A stretch of 32,288 nucleotides of DNA from Bryobacterales bacterium. GTDB taxonomy: Bacteria > Acidobacteriota > Terriglobia > Bryobacterales > Bryobacteraceae. Shown here one piece after another: positions 1 to 7,286 of this stretch. Location: positions 1 through 32,288 of the forward strand of contig DAIDHC010000224.1 of the NCBI GenBank assembly GCA_027452065.1. Direction: 5' to 3'. Within the stretch, counting starts at the first letter, position 1. Each line of letters opens with the position of its first letter. The notes under the pieces are model-generated. The model was not told where the DNA came from. It was given only the letters and a program-made list of their open reading frames with translations, and searched no databases. The position numbers and the translations under genes are program-made.

Positions 1-734
1 ATGGCGTTCATGACCGAGCCGCTGAACTTGCCGTACTCGGCGTCGAAGCTGTTGGTGATGAGGCGGAACTCCTGGATGGAGTCGAGATTGGGGATGAGGC
101 CGGCGCCGAGGTTGCGGCCCTCGCTGACGTCGCCGCCATTCACCAGGAAGGCGTTGGCGGTTTCGCGGCCGCCGTTGACCGAGATGTTGCCGGCCGAGAG
201 GATGCCGGAGACGGGGCGGTCCTGCTGCATGGAGCCGGAGGTGGCGGGAGCGACGCCGGCCTGGAGGCCGAGCAGATCGATGAAGCTGCGGCCGTTGAGC
301 GGCAGGGAGAGAATTTTCTTCGATTCGATGACCTGGCCGAGCTGGGTGCTTTCGGTTTCAACTTGCAGGGGGTTGGCCTCGACGCTGATGCTCTGCTGGA
401 CGTTGCCGACCTGGAGGGTGACATCGACACGCAACTGATCGTTGACCTTGAGATCGATGCCGGTGGCCACGTACTGCTGGAAGCCGGAGGCTGTGGCCGT
501 GACCTTGTAGGCGCCGGGAGGGAGCGCGAGGATGCGGTACTCGCCCTGGGCGTTGGCGGTGGCGGATTTGCTGAAATTGGTGTCGGTGTTGGTGGCGGTG
601 ACCAGAGCCCCGACAACGACCGCCTGAGTGCTGTCCCGGACCGTGCCCAGGATGGACCCGGTGACGTCAGCCAGCAGCGGCAGAGACCCCATCGCCGCCG
701 CGAAAAATGCCAAAACTATGCGTCGCTTCGCCAT
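1..734 (-). CDS. TonB-dependent receptor, N-terminal part (cut by window edge)
   Basis: The frame opens at ATG 734 and stays open to base 1, giving about 244 residues of a protein that continues outside the window. It begins MAKRRIVLAFF, a Sec signal peptide ending near LPLLADV. A carboxypeptidase-regulatory-like beta domain follows (about residues 22-110; GSILGTVRDSTQAVV, then GEYRILALPPGAYKVTA). After that comes the start of a TonB plug domain (LPLNGRSFIDLLGLQAGV, NGGDVSEGRNLG). This order is that of Oar-like receptors, which are abundant in Acidobacteriota and take up large substrates, often glycans, across the outer membrane. A purine-rich stretch (GAGGGGAACA) lies just upstream of the ATG. 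The gene is divergent from the glycosidase at 983. Substrate is unknown. The family call is secure from the domain order, although the barrel is not in view. Confidence 0.9.
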   Translation of the reverse strand, partial: MAKRRIVLAFFAAAMGSLPLLADVTGSILGTVRDSTQAVVVGALVTATNTDTNFSKSATANAQGEYRILALPPGAYKVTATASGFQQYVATGIDLKVNDQLRVDVTLQVGNVQQSISVEANPLQVETESTQLGQVIESKKILSLPLNGRSFIDLLGLQAGVAPATSGSMQQDRPVSGILSAGNISVNGGRETANAFLVNGGDVSEGRNLGAGLIPNLDSIQEFRLITNSFDAEYGKFSGSVMNA

Positions 735-982
735 TGTTCCCCTCTTGAAAGTTGTCTCGTATCCGAACTTTTGCGCACAGCGCCACGGGCCGGCACAAGG
801 GCCTCGATGGAGCTACCATTCCCGCCAACCGCGCTTTCCACTACCATCCGCGGCCGGCCTTGCCTTCCCACAAGGAAGTTTTATCCCGACTAAAGCAGTT
901 TTTGAATCGTGACACGAAAGAAAACGTAAGTCAAGAAAATAGTACCGATTGCGTATATAGATTGTAGTTTGGTGAGCGTATA
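735..982. promoter_or_regulatory. Divergent intergenic region, TonB receptor / glycosidase
   Basis: This 248-base gap separates two divergently transcribed genes and must hold both promoters. The part near 895-982 is clearly more AT-rich than its surroundings. On the minus strand TTGACT (934 to 929) is a possible -35 for the receptor, but no good -10 sits 16-18 bases further. On the plus strand a perfect TATAAT occurs at 979-984 but overlaps the annotated ATG and has no matching -35. No small gene was seen. Confidence 0.4.
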
Positions 983-3190
983 ATGGCGAAGCACTCACAG
1001 AAAGATACGAAAGTGGCTATCTACACGCAAAGTTTTGAGGTTCCTCGCGGTCCGTTTTGGTTCGCGGCGTGCGGCAAGTTTTTTGTCTGCTTACTGTTCG
1101 TTGCCTATTCGGGGGCGCAGACGATTACGGTGGAGACCGGGGCCGGGGCGGTGCGGAACCGGATCCGGCCGGTGGAGGCGCTGGGGGCGGGGGTGGACCG
1201 GCTGCCGTATGGGGCGACGGAGAGGCTGTTGAGCGGGGACGCGCTGAAGGCGGCGCTGGAGGCGGGGTGGCAGACCGTGACCTACCGGCAGAACACGGAA
1301 CTGCACGTGGAGGCGTGGCACTGGAATCCGCGGGGGACGTGGAGCGACGCGGCGGGGAGGGGCTATTTTACGGGGAGCGCGGAGCCGGGGGAGGCGGTGC
1401 GGCACTCGTGGGGGTATCCGCTGCCGCACCGGGGATTCACGCGGAACGACGGGACGGACCGGAGCGGGTATTCGCGGCTGGACGACGGGAGCGAGGCGAC
1501 GTACTGGAAAAGCAATCCGTACTTGAGCGCGCGGTACACGGGGGAGGCGGAGGGTGCGCACCCGCAGTGGGTGGTGGTGGACCTGGGAGCGGCGCAGGAG
1601 GTGAACGCGGTGAGGATCGCGTGGGGCGAGCCGTATGCGACGCGGTACTTTGTGCAGTTCTGGACGGGGGCGGAGGATCCGATCAAGTCGGCGACGAAGG
1701 GGGCGTGGCAGACGTTTCCGGGCGGCGCGGTGGAGGAGGGCAAGGGAGGGACGGCGACGCTCAAGCTGGCGCGGACGGCGGTGGCGGCGCGGTATCTGCG
1801 GGTGTGGATGACGGCATCGTCGAACACCTGCGACGATCACGGGGCCTTGGATGCGCGGAACTGCGTGGGGTATGCGATGCGGGAGATTTACGCCGGGACG
1901 CTGGATGCGGCGGGGGAGTTGCACGACGCGGTGCGGCACTCGGCGGACCAGGAGCAGACGGCGACGTATTGCTCGTCGGTGGACCCGTGGCACCAGGAGG
2001 GGGACAAGGACGAGAAAGCGGGGGACCAGGCGGGGCTGGATTTGTTTTTTACGAGTGGGGTGACGCGGGGGCTGCCGGCGATGGTGCCGATCGCGATGCT
2101 CTATGGGACGCCGGAGGACGCGGCGGCCGAGATCGCGTACCTGGAGAAGCGGAAGTATCCGATCGCTTATGTCGAGATGGGCGAGGAGCCGGACGGGCAG
2201 TTCATGCTGCCGGAGGATTACGGGGCGCTGTACGTGCAGTTCGCGCGGGCGCTGCACAAAGTGGATGCGGGGTTGAAGCTGGGCGGGCCGGTGTTTGAGG
2301 GGGTGAACTCGGACATCCTGGTGTGGCCGGACGGGGAGGGGCGGTCGTCATGGCTGGGGCGGTTTCTCGCTTATCTTCAGGCGAAGGGGCGGAGGGAGGA
2401 CCTGGCGTTTTTTCCGTTCGAGCATTATCCGTTCGATCCGTGCAAGCTGAGCTGGGACACGCTGTACCGGGAGCCGGAGGAGATCACCGGGATCATGAAG
2501 GCGTGGCGGGAGGACGGGCTGCCGGAGACGGTGCCGATGATGGTGACCGAGACGAACATTTCGTGGAACATCAACGAAGCGTTCGTGACGATGTACGGAG
2601 GGCTATGGGAGGCGGACTACATCGGATCGTTTTTGACGGCGGGCGGGAAGGCGACGTATTTTTTCCACTATCTGCCGCTGCCTCTGCAGAAGGGCTGCGA
2701 CGGGAGCTGGGGGACGTTTTCGATGCAGACGACGGACAAAGAGTTCAAGGTGGGGAGCCGGACGGCGCAGTTTTTCGCGGCGCAGTTGATCAGCAAAGAG
2801 TGGGTGCAGCCGGGAGGGGGCGAGCACAAGGTGTACGCGGCGGCGGGGGATGTGAGGGACCAGGCGGGGCACGAGCTGGTGACGGCGTACGCGGTGGAGC
2901 GGCCGGACGGGAAATGGTCGGTGATGGCGCTGAACAAGGATCCGGAGAAAGAACACCGGGTGCGGATTGTGTTTCACGACGGCGGGCGGGCGGGCGAGGG
3001 TGGATACACGGGCGCGGTGCGGAGGGTGACGTTCGGGCCGGGGCAGTATGTGTGGCACGCCGACGGGGCTGCCGGGTATGCGAAGCCGGACGGGCCGGCG
3101 GCGTTGGAGGAGGCGCGCGTGACGCCGGAGACGGAATATGTTCTGCCGGCGGCGTCGATCTCGGTGATCACCGGGGCGGTGGGGCCGTGA
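983..3190 (+). CDS. Secreted clan GH-A-like glycoside hydrolase with discoidin (F5/8C) domain
   Basis: The protein has 735 residues and is probably exported: after a basic N-terminus there is a hydrophobic run (FFVCLLFVAYSGAQ, residues about 33-46). Roughly residues 160-305 look like an F5/8 type C (discoidin/CBM32-like) carbohydrate-binding domain (LDDGSEATYWKS, WVVVDLGAAQEVNAVRIAWG, ARYLRVWM). The downstream part resembles a TIM-barrel glycosidase of clan GH-A. VEMGEEPDG (residues 397-405) matches the N-E-P acid/base strand with E402 as candidate, and MVTETNIS (520-527) matches the nucleophile strand with E523 as candidate. The discoidin domain appears inserted within the early barrel. The usual Asn before the acid/base Glu is E401 here. 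GTG 1013 is an alternative start that would shorten the long n-region. The specific family (GH39/GH5/GH30-like) and substrate cannot be assigned by eye. Confidence 0.75.
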   Translation: MAKHSQKDTKVAIYTQSFEVPRGPFWFAACGKFFVCLLFVAYSGAQTITVETGAGAVRNRIRPVEALGAGVDRLPYGATERLLSGDALKAALEAGWQTVTYRQNTELHVEAWHWNPRGTWSDAAGRGYFTGSAEPGEAVRHSWGYPLPHRGFTRNDGTDRSGYSRLDDGSEATYWKSNPYLSARYTGEAEGAHPQWVVVDLGAAQEVNAVRIAWGEPYATRYFVQFWTGAEDPIKSATKGAWQTFPGGAVEEGKGGTATLKLARTAVAARYLRVWMTASSNTCDDHGALDARNCVGYAMREIYAGTLDAAGELHDAVRHSADQEQTATYCSSVDPWHQEGDKDEKAGDQAGLDLFFTSGVTRGLPAMVPIAMLYGTPEDAAAEIAYLEKRKYPIAYVEMGEEPDGQFMLPEDYGALYVQFARALHKVDAGLKLGGPVFEGVNSDILVWPDGEGRSSWLGRFLAYLQAKGRREDLAFFPFEHYPFDPCKLSWDTLYREPEEITGIMKAWREDGLPETVPMMVTETNISWNINEAFVTMYGGLWEADYIGSFLTAGGKATYFFHYLPLPLQKGCDGSWGTFSMQTTDKEFKVGSRTAQFFAAQLISKEWVQPGGGEHKVYAAAGDVRDQAGHELVTAYAVERPDGKWSVMALNKDPEKEHRVRIVFHDGGRAGEGGYTGAVRRVTFGPGQYVWHADGAAGYAKPDGPAALEEARVTPETEYVLPAASISVITGAVGP

Positions 3191-3194
3191 TGAG

Positions 3195-3929
3195 TTAGAG
3201 GCGGCCGAACTTGGCGACGGCTTCGCGGATGGAGCGGTATTTTTCGATGAACGGGTACATGCTGTGCTCGGTTTCGTCGAGCTGCTGGGCTTTTTTGAGG
3301 ACGTCGGCGGCGTGGGCCTGGGGGACAACGACCACACCATCGGAGTCGGCGGCGACGATATCGCCGGCATGCACGGTGACGCCGGCGCATTGGACGGGGA
3401 CGTTGACGCCGGCGAAGCGGAAGTGATTGATGGTGGTGGAGGGGACGACGCCGAGGCTGAAGACGGGGAACTGGAGCTTGAGGATCTGCGGGGTATCGCG
3501 GACGCCGCCATCGACGACGGCTCCGGCGAGGCCGCGGAACTTCATGGCGGTGGACATGAGGCCGCCGATGCCGGCGAAATCGGCGCCGTTTTCGAGGACC
3601 ATGACGTAGACCGAGCCGGCGGGGGCTTCATCGATGGCGTCGAGCATGCCCTGGAGGGCCTTGGAGCCTTCGGTGTTCTCGTCGCGCTTGAGCAGGACGG
3701 TGACGGCGGGGCCGGCGAACTTGACCGGGGCGAGCGGGCGCATCTGGTGGCCCATGTAAGCCTTCTGGCCGTAGAGCTGTTCCATGGCGTCGGAGAGGGA
3801 GGCGACTTCGACCAGGCGGTAGGAGTCCATCATGGACGGGGTTTCCGCGGCGGCGGGGGCGCGGAGGGGGACAAGCAGCAGGCCGGCCGGCGCCAGCGCC
3901 GCGAGGAGGCAGAGGGATGCTTTCTTCAT
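3195..3929 (-). CDS. Exported RraA / HMG-CHA aldolase-like protein
   Basis: This 244-residue protein starts with a Sec signal (MKKASLCLLAALAPAGLLLVPLRAPAAAE). The rest is a complete RraA-like fold. GGLMSTAMKFRGLAGAVVDGGVRD (residues 122-145, shown only as the family landmark) contains the G-x-x-RD element, with R144 and D145 at the positions used by class II 4-hydroxy-4-methyl-2-oxoglutarate aldolases for pyruvate and divalent-metal binding. HAGDIVAADSDGVVVVP is the conserved C-terminal strand pair. RraA itself is a cytosolic RNase E inhibitor, so the signal peptide and metabolic context favour an aldolase or decarboxylase-like role on sugar-acid products. It is the last gene of the minus-strand operon, 35 bases after the PQQ dehydrogenase, and its stop lies 4 bases from the convergent glycosidase stop. 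No clear Shine-Dalgarno was seen. Family call is good; reaction uncertain. Confidence 0.85.
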   Translation of the reverse strand: MKKASLCLLAALAPAGLLLVPLRAPAAAETPSMMDSYRLVEVASLSDAMEQLYGQKAYMGHQMRPLAPVKFAGPAVTVLLKRDENTEGSKALQGMLDAIDEAPAGSVYVMVLENGADFAGIGGLMSTAMKFRGLAGAVVDGGVRDTPQILKLQFPVFSLGVVPSTTINHFRFAGVNVPVQCAGVTVHAGDIVAADSDGVVVVPQAHAADVLKKAQQLDETEHSMYPFIEKYRSIREAVAKFGRL

Positions 3930-3964
3930 AAGCTTGAAGCGGAGTTATATCACGACGGGCGCGG

Positions 3965-6304
3965 CTATGGCAGGCCGAAGACGATGATGTTGGAGCCGGC
4001 GGCCATGCCGATGAACTGGCGGCCATCGAGGGAATAGGTCATGGGCGAGGCGTGGAGGTGCTGGCTGAGGTTGAAGTGCCAGAGGGGCTTGCCGGACGAG
4101 GCGTCGAGGGCGGTCATGGCGCCGTTGTCGTCGCCGAAGATGACCAGGCCGCTGGCTGTTGTGAGGAGGCCGGCCCAGGATTGGCCGGGGCCGGTTTGCT
4201 CATATTCCCAGACGATGCGGCCGGTCTGGGGGTCGAGGGCGCGAAGGTATTTGCGGGGCCGCTGGGTGCGATCCTCGCGGGCCGAGCCGCCGTAGAAGGA
4301 CTCGCCCTGCTTCCACCACTCAGAGTTCTTGCTGAAGATGTTGCATTTTTCCAGCGCCATGAGATAGAAGAGGCCGGTGCCGGGATTGTAGGAGGTGGAC
4401 ATCCAGTTGGAGGCGCCGTCCATGGAAGGACAGATGCGGGTGCCTTCAACGGTGGGCTGCCAGCCTTCGGCGAGGACGGGGCGGCCGTCGGGGCCGATGG
4501 ATTTGGCCCAGGTGAGGTTTTTGACGAAGGGAGTGGCGGCGAGGAACTTGCCGTTGGTGCGGTCCAGGACGTAGAAGAAGCCGTTGCGGTTGCCCTGGAG
4601 GAGGAGCTTGCGGGGCTGGCCGTGGTAGACGAAGTCGACGGCCATGGGGGTTTCGGTGGCGTCCCAGTCGTGGAGGTCGTGGGGAGTGAACTGGTAATAC
4701 CACTTGAGGGTGCCGGTTTCCGGATCGAGGGCGACGACGGAATCGGCATAGAGGTTGTCGCCTTTGCGCTCGTCGCCGTTGAAGTCGGGACAGGGATTGC
4801 CGGTGGGCCAGAAGAGGAGGTTAGTTTCGGGGTCGTAGGTGCCGGTGAGCCAGGTGGAGGCGCAGCCGTGTTCGAGGGCGCGGCCTTCCCAGGTATTGGC
4901 GAGCGGCTCGCCGGGAGCGGGGATGGTCCAGAAGCGCCAGGCACGCTCGCCGGTGGCGACTTTGTAGGCGGAGAGGAAGCCGCGGATGCCCTCGTCGCCG
5001 CCGGAGACGCCGCTGACGACGAGATCGCCGACGATGAGCGGGGCGGAGGTGGAACCGTAGTGATGGCGGGAATCGGCCATTTCGATGTCCCAGAGGAGAG
5101 CGCCGGTGAGGCGGTGGAGGGCGAGGAGGTGGGCGTTGTCGGTGACCAGGAAGACGCGGTCGCCGAGGATGGCGACGCCGCGGTTGATGCCGGAGGAGGC
5201 GTCGCCGACCAGGCCTTTGCTGCGGGGGCGGGAGAAGGACCAGATCTGGCGGCCGGTGCGGGCGTCGAGGGCGAAGACGGAATTGACGGCGGTGACGTAC
5301 ATCACGCCGCCGGCGACGACGGGAGTGACTTCGAGGCTGCGGCCGGCGGGGATGGGGAACATCCATTTGGGCGCGAGTTGGCCGACGTTGTCGCGGTTGA
5401 TGGTGGTGAGCGTGGTGTAGCGATTGCCGCCGGTGACGCCATGGAAGGTCGGCCATTCGCCGGGCTTGGGGTGCATAACGTCGTCCCAGGAGACGGCATC
5501 GGGGAGCGGCTGGATGGCGGGAGTGGGGTCGGCGGAGACGGCGGCGGGCAGGTGGGCGAGGAAGGCGAGGAGGTTGGCGGTGTCGGCGGGGGAGGCGTGC
5601 AGGGGTTTCATGAGCGGGGAGGGGTCGGGGTGGACGGCGGTGAACTGGGAAGAAGTGAGGAGATGGAGGCGGTTGTCGAAGCCCTGGAGCTGGAGGTCGA
5701 AGCCGCTTTCATTTTTCAGGAGGCCGCGGAGGGTGCCGCCGGCGGTGAGATCGACGGTGACGGCATGGTAGCCTTCGCGCTCGAGGGAGCCGGGGTTGCG
5801 GAGAGCGGTTTCGAGTTCGGCGAGGGTGAGGCGTGAGCCGGCGAAAGTGAGATCGGGGCCGGTGAGGCCGCCGCGGCCCTGGATCATGTGGCAATCGGCG
5901 CAGCCGCCGGTGGAGAAGAAGAAGCGCTTGCCGGCCTCGACATCGCCGGCGACATTGGTGTCGGAGGCCGGCTGGACGCGGGAGCGGACGAAGGCGACAA
6001 GCAGGGACATTTCGTCGTCGGGGACGTGGAAGGAGGGCATGCCGAGCTCGGGGATGCCGTTGCGGATGATGTCGCGGACGGCCTGATCGGACTGGAGGCC
6101 CTCGCGCTCGCCGTGGCCGATGCCGGGGGCGCGCTCGCCGCCCAAGCCGTCGGCGCCGTGGCAGCCGGCGCAGCGGATCTCGAAGCGTTTGCGGCCGGCG
6201 CCCACCGGGTCGGCGGCGGCGGAAGAGGTTTGGGCGAAGGCGGGCAACAAGGATGCGCCGAGGAGAAAGACGAGAGCGCGGCGGGAGAAAGCGCGGGCGG
6301 TCAC
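3965..6304 (-). CDS. PQQ-dependent dehydrogenase with N-terminal diheme cytochrome c
   Basis: The protein has 779 residues. A signal peptide (residues 1-about 31) is followed by a cytochrome c domain with C45-A-G-C48-H49 and a likely axial Met M88 (LGMPSFH). A second heme site, C134-A-D-C137-H138, is followed by a small beta domain (TAGGTLRGLLKNESGFDLQLQG) like that of planctomycete-type heme-binding proteins. From about residue 280 comes an eight-bladed quinoprotein propeller (PTFHGVTGGNRYTTL). N503 in PTGNPCP and D546 in HDLHDWD match the PQQ/metal ligand and catalytic base of quinoprotein alcohol and sugar dehydrogenases. There is no vicinal Cys-Cys pair as in methanol dehydrogenase. It should oxidise an alcohol or sugar in the periplasm and pass electrons to its own hemes. 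The start is GTG 6304, overlapping the upstream stop by 4 bases (GTGA), which suggests translational coupling. Substrate unknown. Confidence 0.93.
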   Translation of the reverse strand: MTARAFSRRALVFLLGASLLPAFAQTSSAAADPVGAGRKRFEIRCAGCHGADGLGGERAPGIGHGEREGLQSDQAVRDIIRNGIPELGMPSFHVPDDEMSLLVAFVRSRVQPASDTNVAGDVEAGKRFFFSTGGCADCHMIQGRGGLTGPDLTFAGSRLTLAELETALRNPGSLEREGYHAVTVDLTAGGTLRGLLKNESGFDLQLQGFDNRLHLLTSSQFTAVHPDPSPLMKPLHASPADTANLLAFLAHLPAAVSADPTPAIQPLPDAVSWDDVMHPKPGEWPTFHGVTGGNRYTTLTTINRDNVGQLAPKWMFPIPAGRSLEVTPVVAGGVMYVTAVNSVFALDARTGRQIWSFSRPRSKGLVGDASSGINRGVAILGDRVFLVTDNAHLLALHRLTGALLWDIEMADSRHHYGSTSAPLIVGDLVVSGVSGGDEGIRGFLSAYKVATGERAWRFWTIPAPGEPLANTWEGRALEHGCASTWLTGTYDPETNLLFWPTGNPCPDFNGDERKGDNLYADSVVALDPETGTLKWYYQFTPHDLHDWDATETPMAVDFVYHGQPRKLLLQGNRNGFFYVLDRTNGKFLAATPFVKNLTWAKSIGPDGRPVLAEGWQPTVEGTRICPSMDGASNWMSTSYNPGTGLFYLMALEKCNIFSKNSEWWKQGESFYGGSAREDRTQRPRKYLRALDPQTGRIVWEYEQTGPGQSWAGLLTTASGLVIFGDDNGAMTALDASSGKPLWHFNLSQHLHASPMTYSLDGRQFIGMAAGSNIIVFGLP

Positions 6305-7035
6305 GGCAAGAACACCATGGTCCCGAAATGTTCCGGGACGTGATTGGGGTCGCGGTTCTGGACGCAGGTGGGCTGCCAGCAGAGGAAGTGGCGCTGCGGA
6401 TCGCCGCCGACGCCGTCGATGCGGTAGAGATTCACGCGCCAGCGGGAGCCGGCTTTGACGGGTTCGGCGCTCACGGCGCTGAGGGGGATGCGGGCGGCGG
6501 CGTACCAGATTTTCTTCTTTTCGTCGATGTGGGCGGCGGTTTTCCAGCCGGAGCGCCAGGTCTGGTCGTAGCTTTGATGATCGAGGTCGATGGCGAGATC
6601 GATCCAGTCGCCCGTGGGGGCGATTTCGAATTCGCGGTAGTGGCGGATGTTGTTCCAGTCCGAGCCGAGGAACATTTCGACGACGTCGCGGTCCCAGAGC
6701 TTGTTGCGCGGGCCGCCGCCCATGGGAGGGGTCCAGAGGTTGAGGACTTTATAGGGGCACTCGAACAGGAGGTAGAGATCGGTGTCGGTGTAGAAGGCGC
6801 GGACCTGGGTGCGGATATCGGGGTAGTCGAGCTGGCGGGAACAGTCCTTGACGATCTCGGCGCGGGCGGCCTTTTTCCAAATGGAGGCCTTGGGATCGAC
6901 GGAGAGCTCGGGCGCGCCCTTGGCGTGGGGGACCGAGACATCGGCGAAGGGGGGCGTGGCCTGACATACGTCCTGGGCGAAAATCGGGGCCGGTGCTAGA
7001 CCGAGCAGGAACAAGGCGATATACTTCAGCTTCAT
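6301..7035 (-). CDS. Exported carbohydrate-binding family 9-like (CBM9/DOMON-type) protein
   Basis: I start this at ATG 7035 because MKLKYIALFLLGLAPAPIFAQ is a clean signal peptide. The frame stays open upstream to 7098, but those residues are not signal-like. The 244-residue product resembles the CBM9-like beta-sandwich superfamily, which also contains heme-binding ethylbenzene-dehydrogenase gamma-type domains. Visible landmarks are VRAFYTDTDLYLLFECP, WDRDVVEMFLGSD, REFEIAPTGDWIDLAID, AARIPLSAV and WRVNLYRIDG. These proteins bind glycans or act as substrate-presenting or electron-transfer partners. It is the first gene of the operon and overlaps the PQQ dehydrogenase start by 4 bases, so a partnership is likely. 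No CXXCH is present, so any heme would be noncovalent. Confidence 0.8.
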   Translation of the reverse strand: MKLKYIALFLLGLAPAPIFAQDVCQATPPFADVSVPHAKGAPELSVDPKASIWKKAARAEIVKDCSRQLDYPDIRTQVRAFYTDTDLYLLFECPYKVLNLWTPPMGGGPRNKLWDRDVVEMFLGSDWNNIRHYREFEIAPTGDWIDLAIDLDHQSYDQTWRSGWKTAAHIDEKKKIWYAAARIPLSAVSAEPVKAGSRWRVNLYRIDGVGGDPQRHFLCWQPTCVQNRDPNHVPEHFGTMVFLP

Positions 7036-7286
7036 AGTGAGTGTTGTGGCTGCCGGCCAAGCGCTGGCGCGACCTCCGAGTAAGCGAAATCGTACCACAA
7101 GACTTCTCCCTTTTGCCGATTTAATTACGTTTGTCAGCGTTTGCTAACGTATCGTTACCTTTTTGTGGTATGAAAAATGGAGAGCGAATCCGGCCCAGGA
7201 TAGCGGCCCGTCGTCAAAGGACGCGGGCTTAGGGGCCAGAGTAAGAAATCCGGTCAAGACGGCGAAAGCCGATGGAGAGGGATCAC
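7036..7286. promoter_or_regulatory. Divergent intergenic region, PQQ operon / PLP operon
   Basis: This 251-base gap separates two divergent operons and should contain both promoters. The centre (7115-7175) is AT-rich relative to the rest. It holds three consecutive 10-base units (7121-7150), each ending in CGT and sharing the pattern TTnnnnrCGT, one helical turn apart. This could be a phased binding site. No convincing -35/-10 pair with standard spacing was found on either strand. Confidence 0.4.

Noticed and set aside
979-984. Perfect TATAAT before the glycosidase
   Set aside because: It overlaps the ATG and has no -35 at usable spacing (nearest TTGCGT is 24 bases away). It would matter only if translation begins at GTG 1013.
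4052-5836. Plus-strand open frame of about 594 codons opposite the PQQ dehydrogenase
   Set aside because: Low-complexity Gly/Ala/Glu/Val product, fully antisense to a gene with clear heme and quinoprotein motifs.
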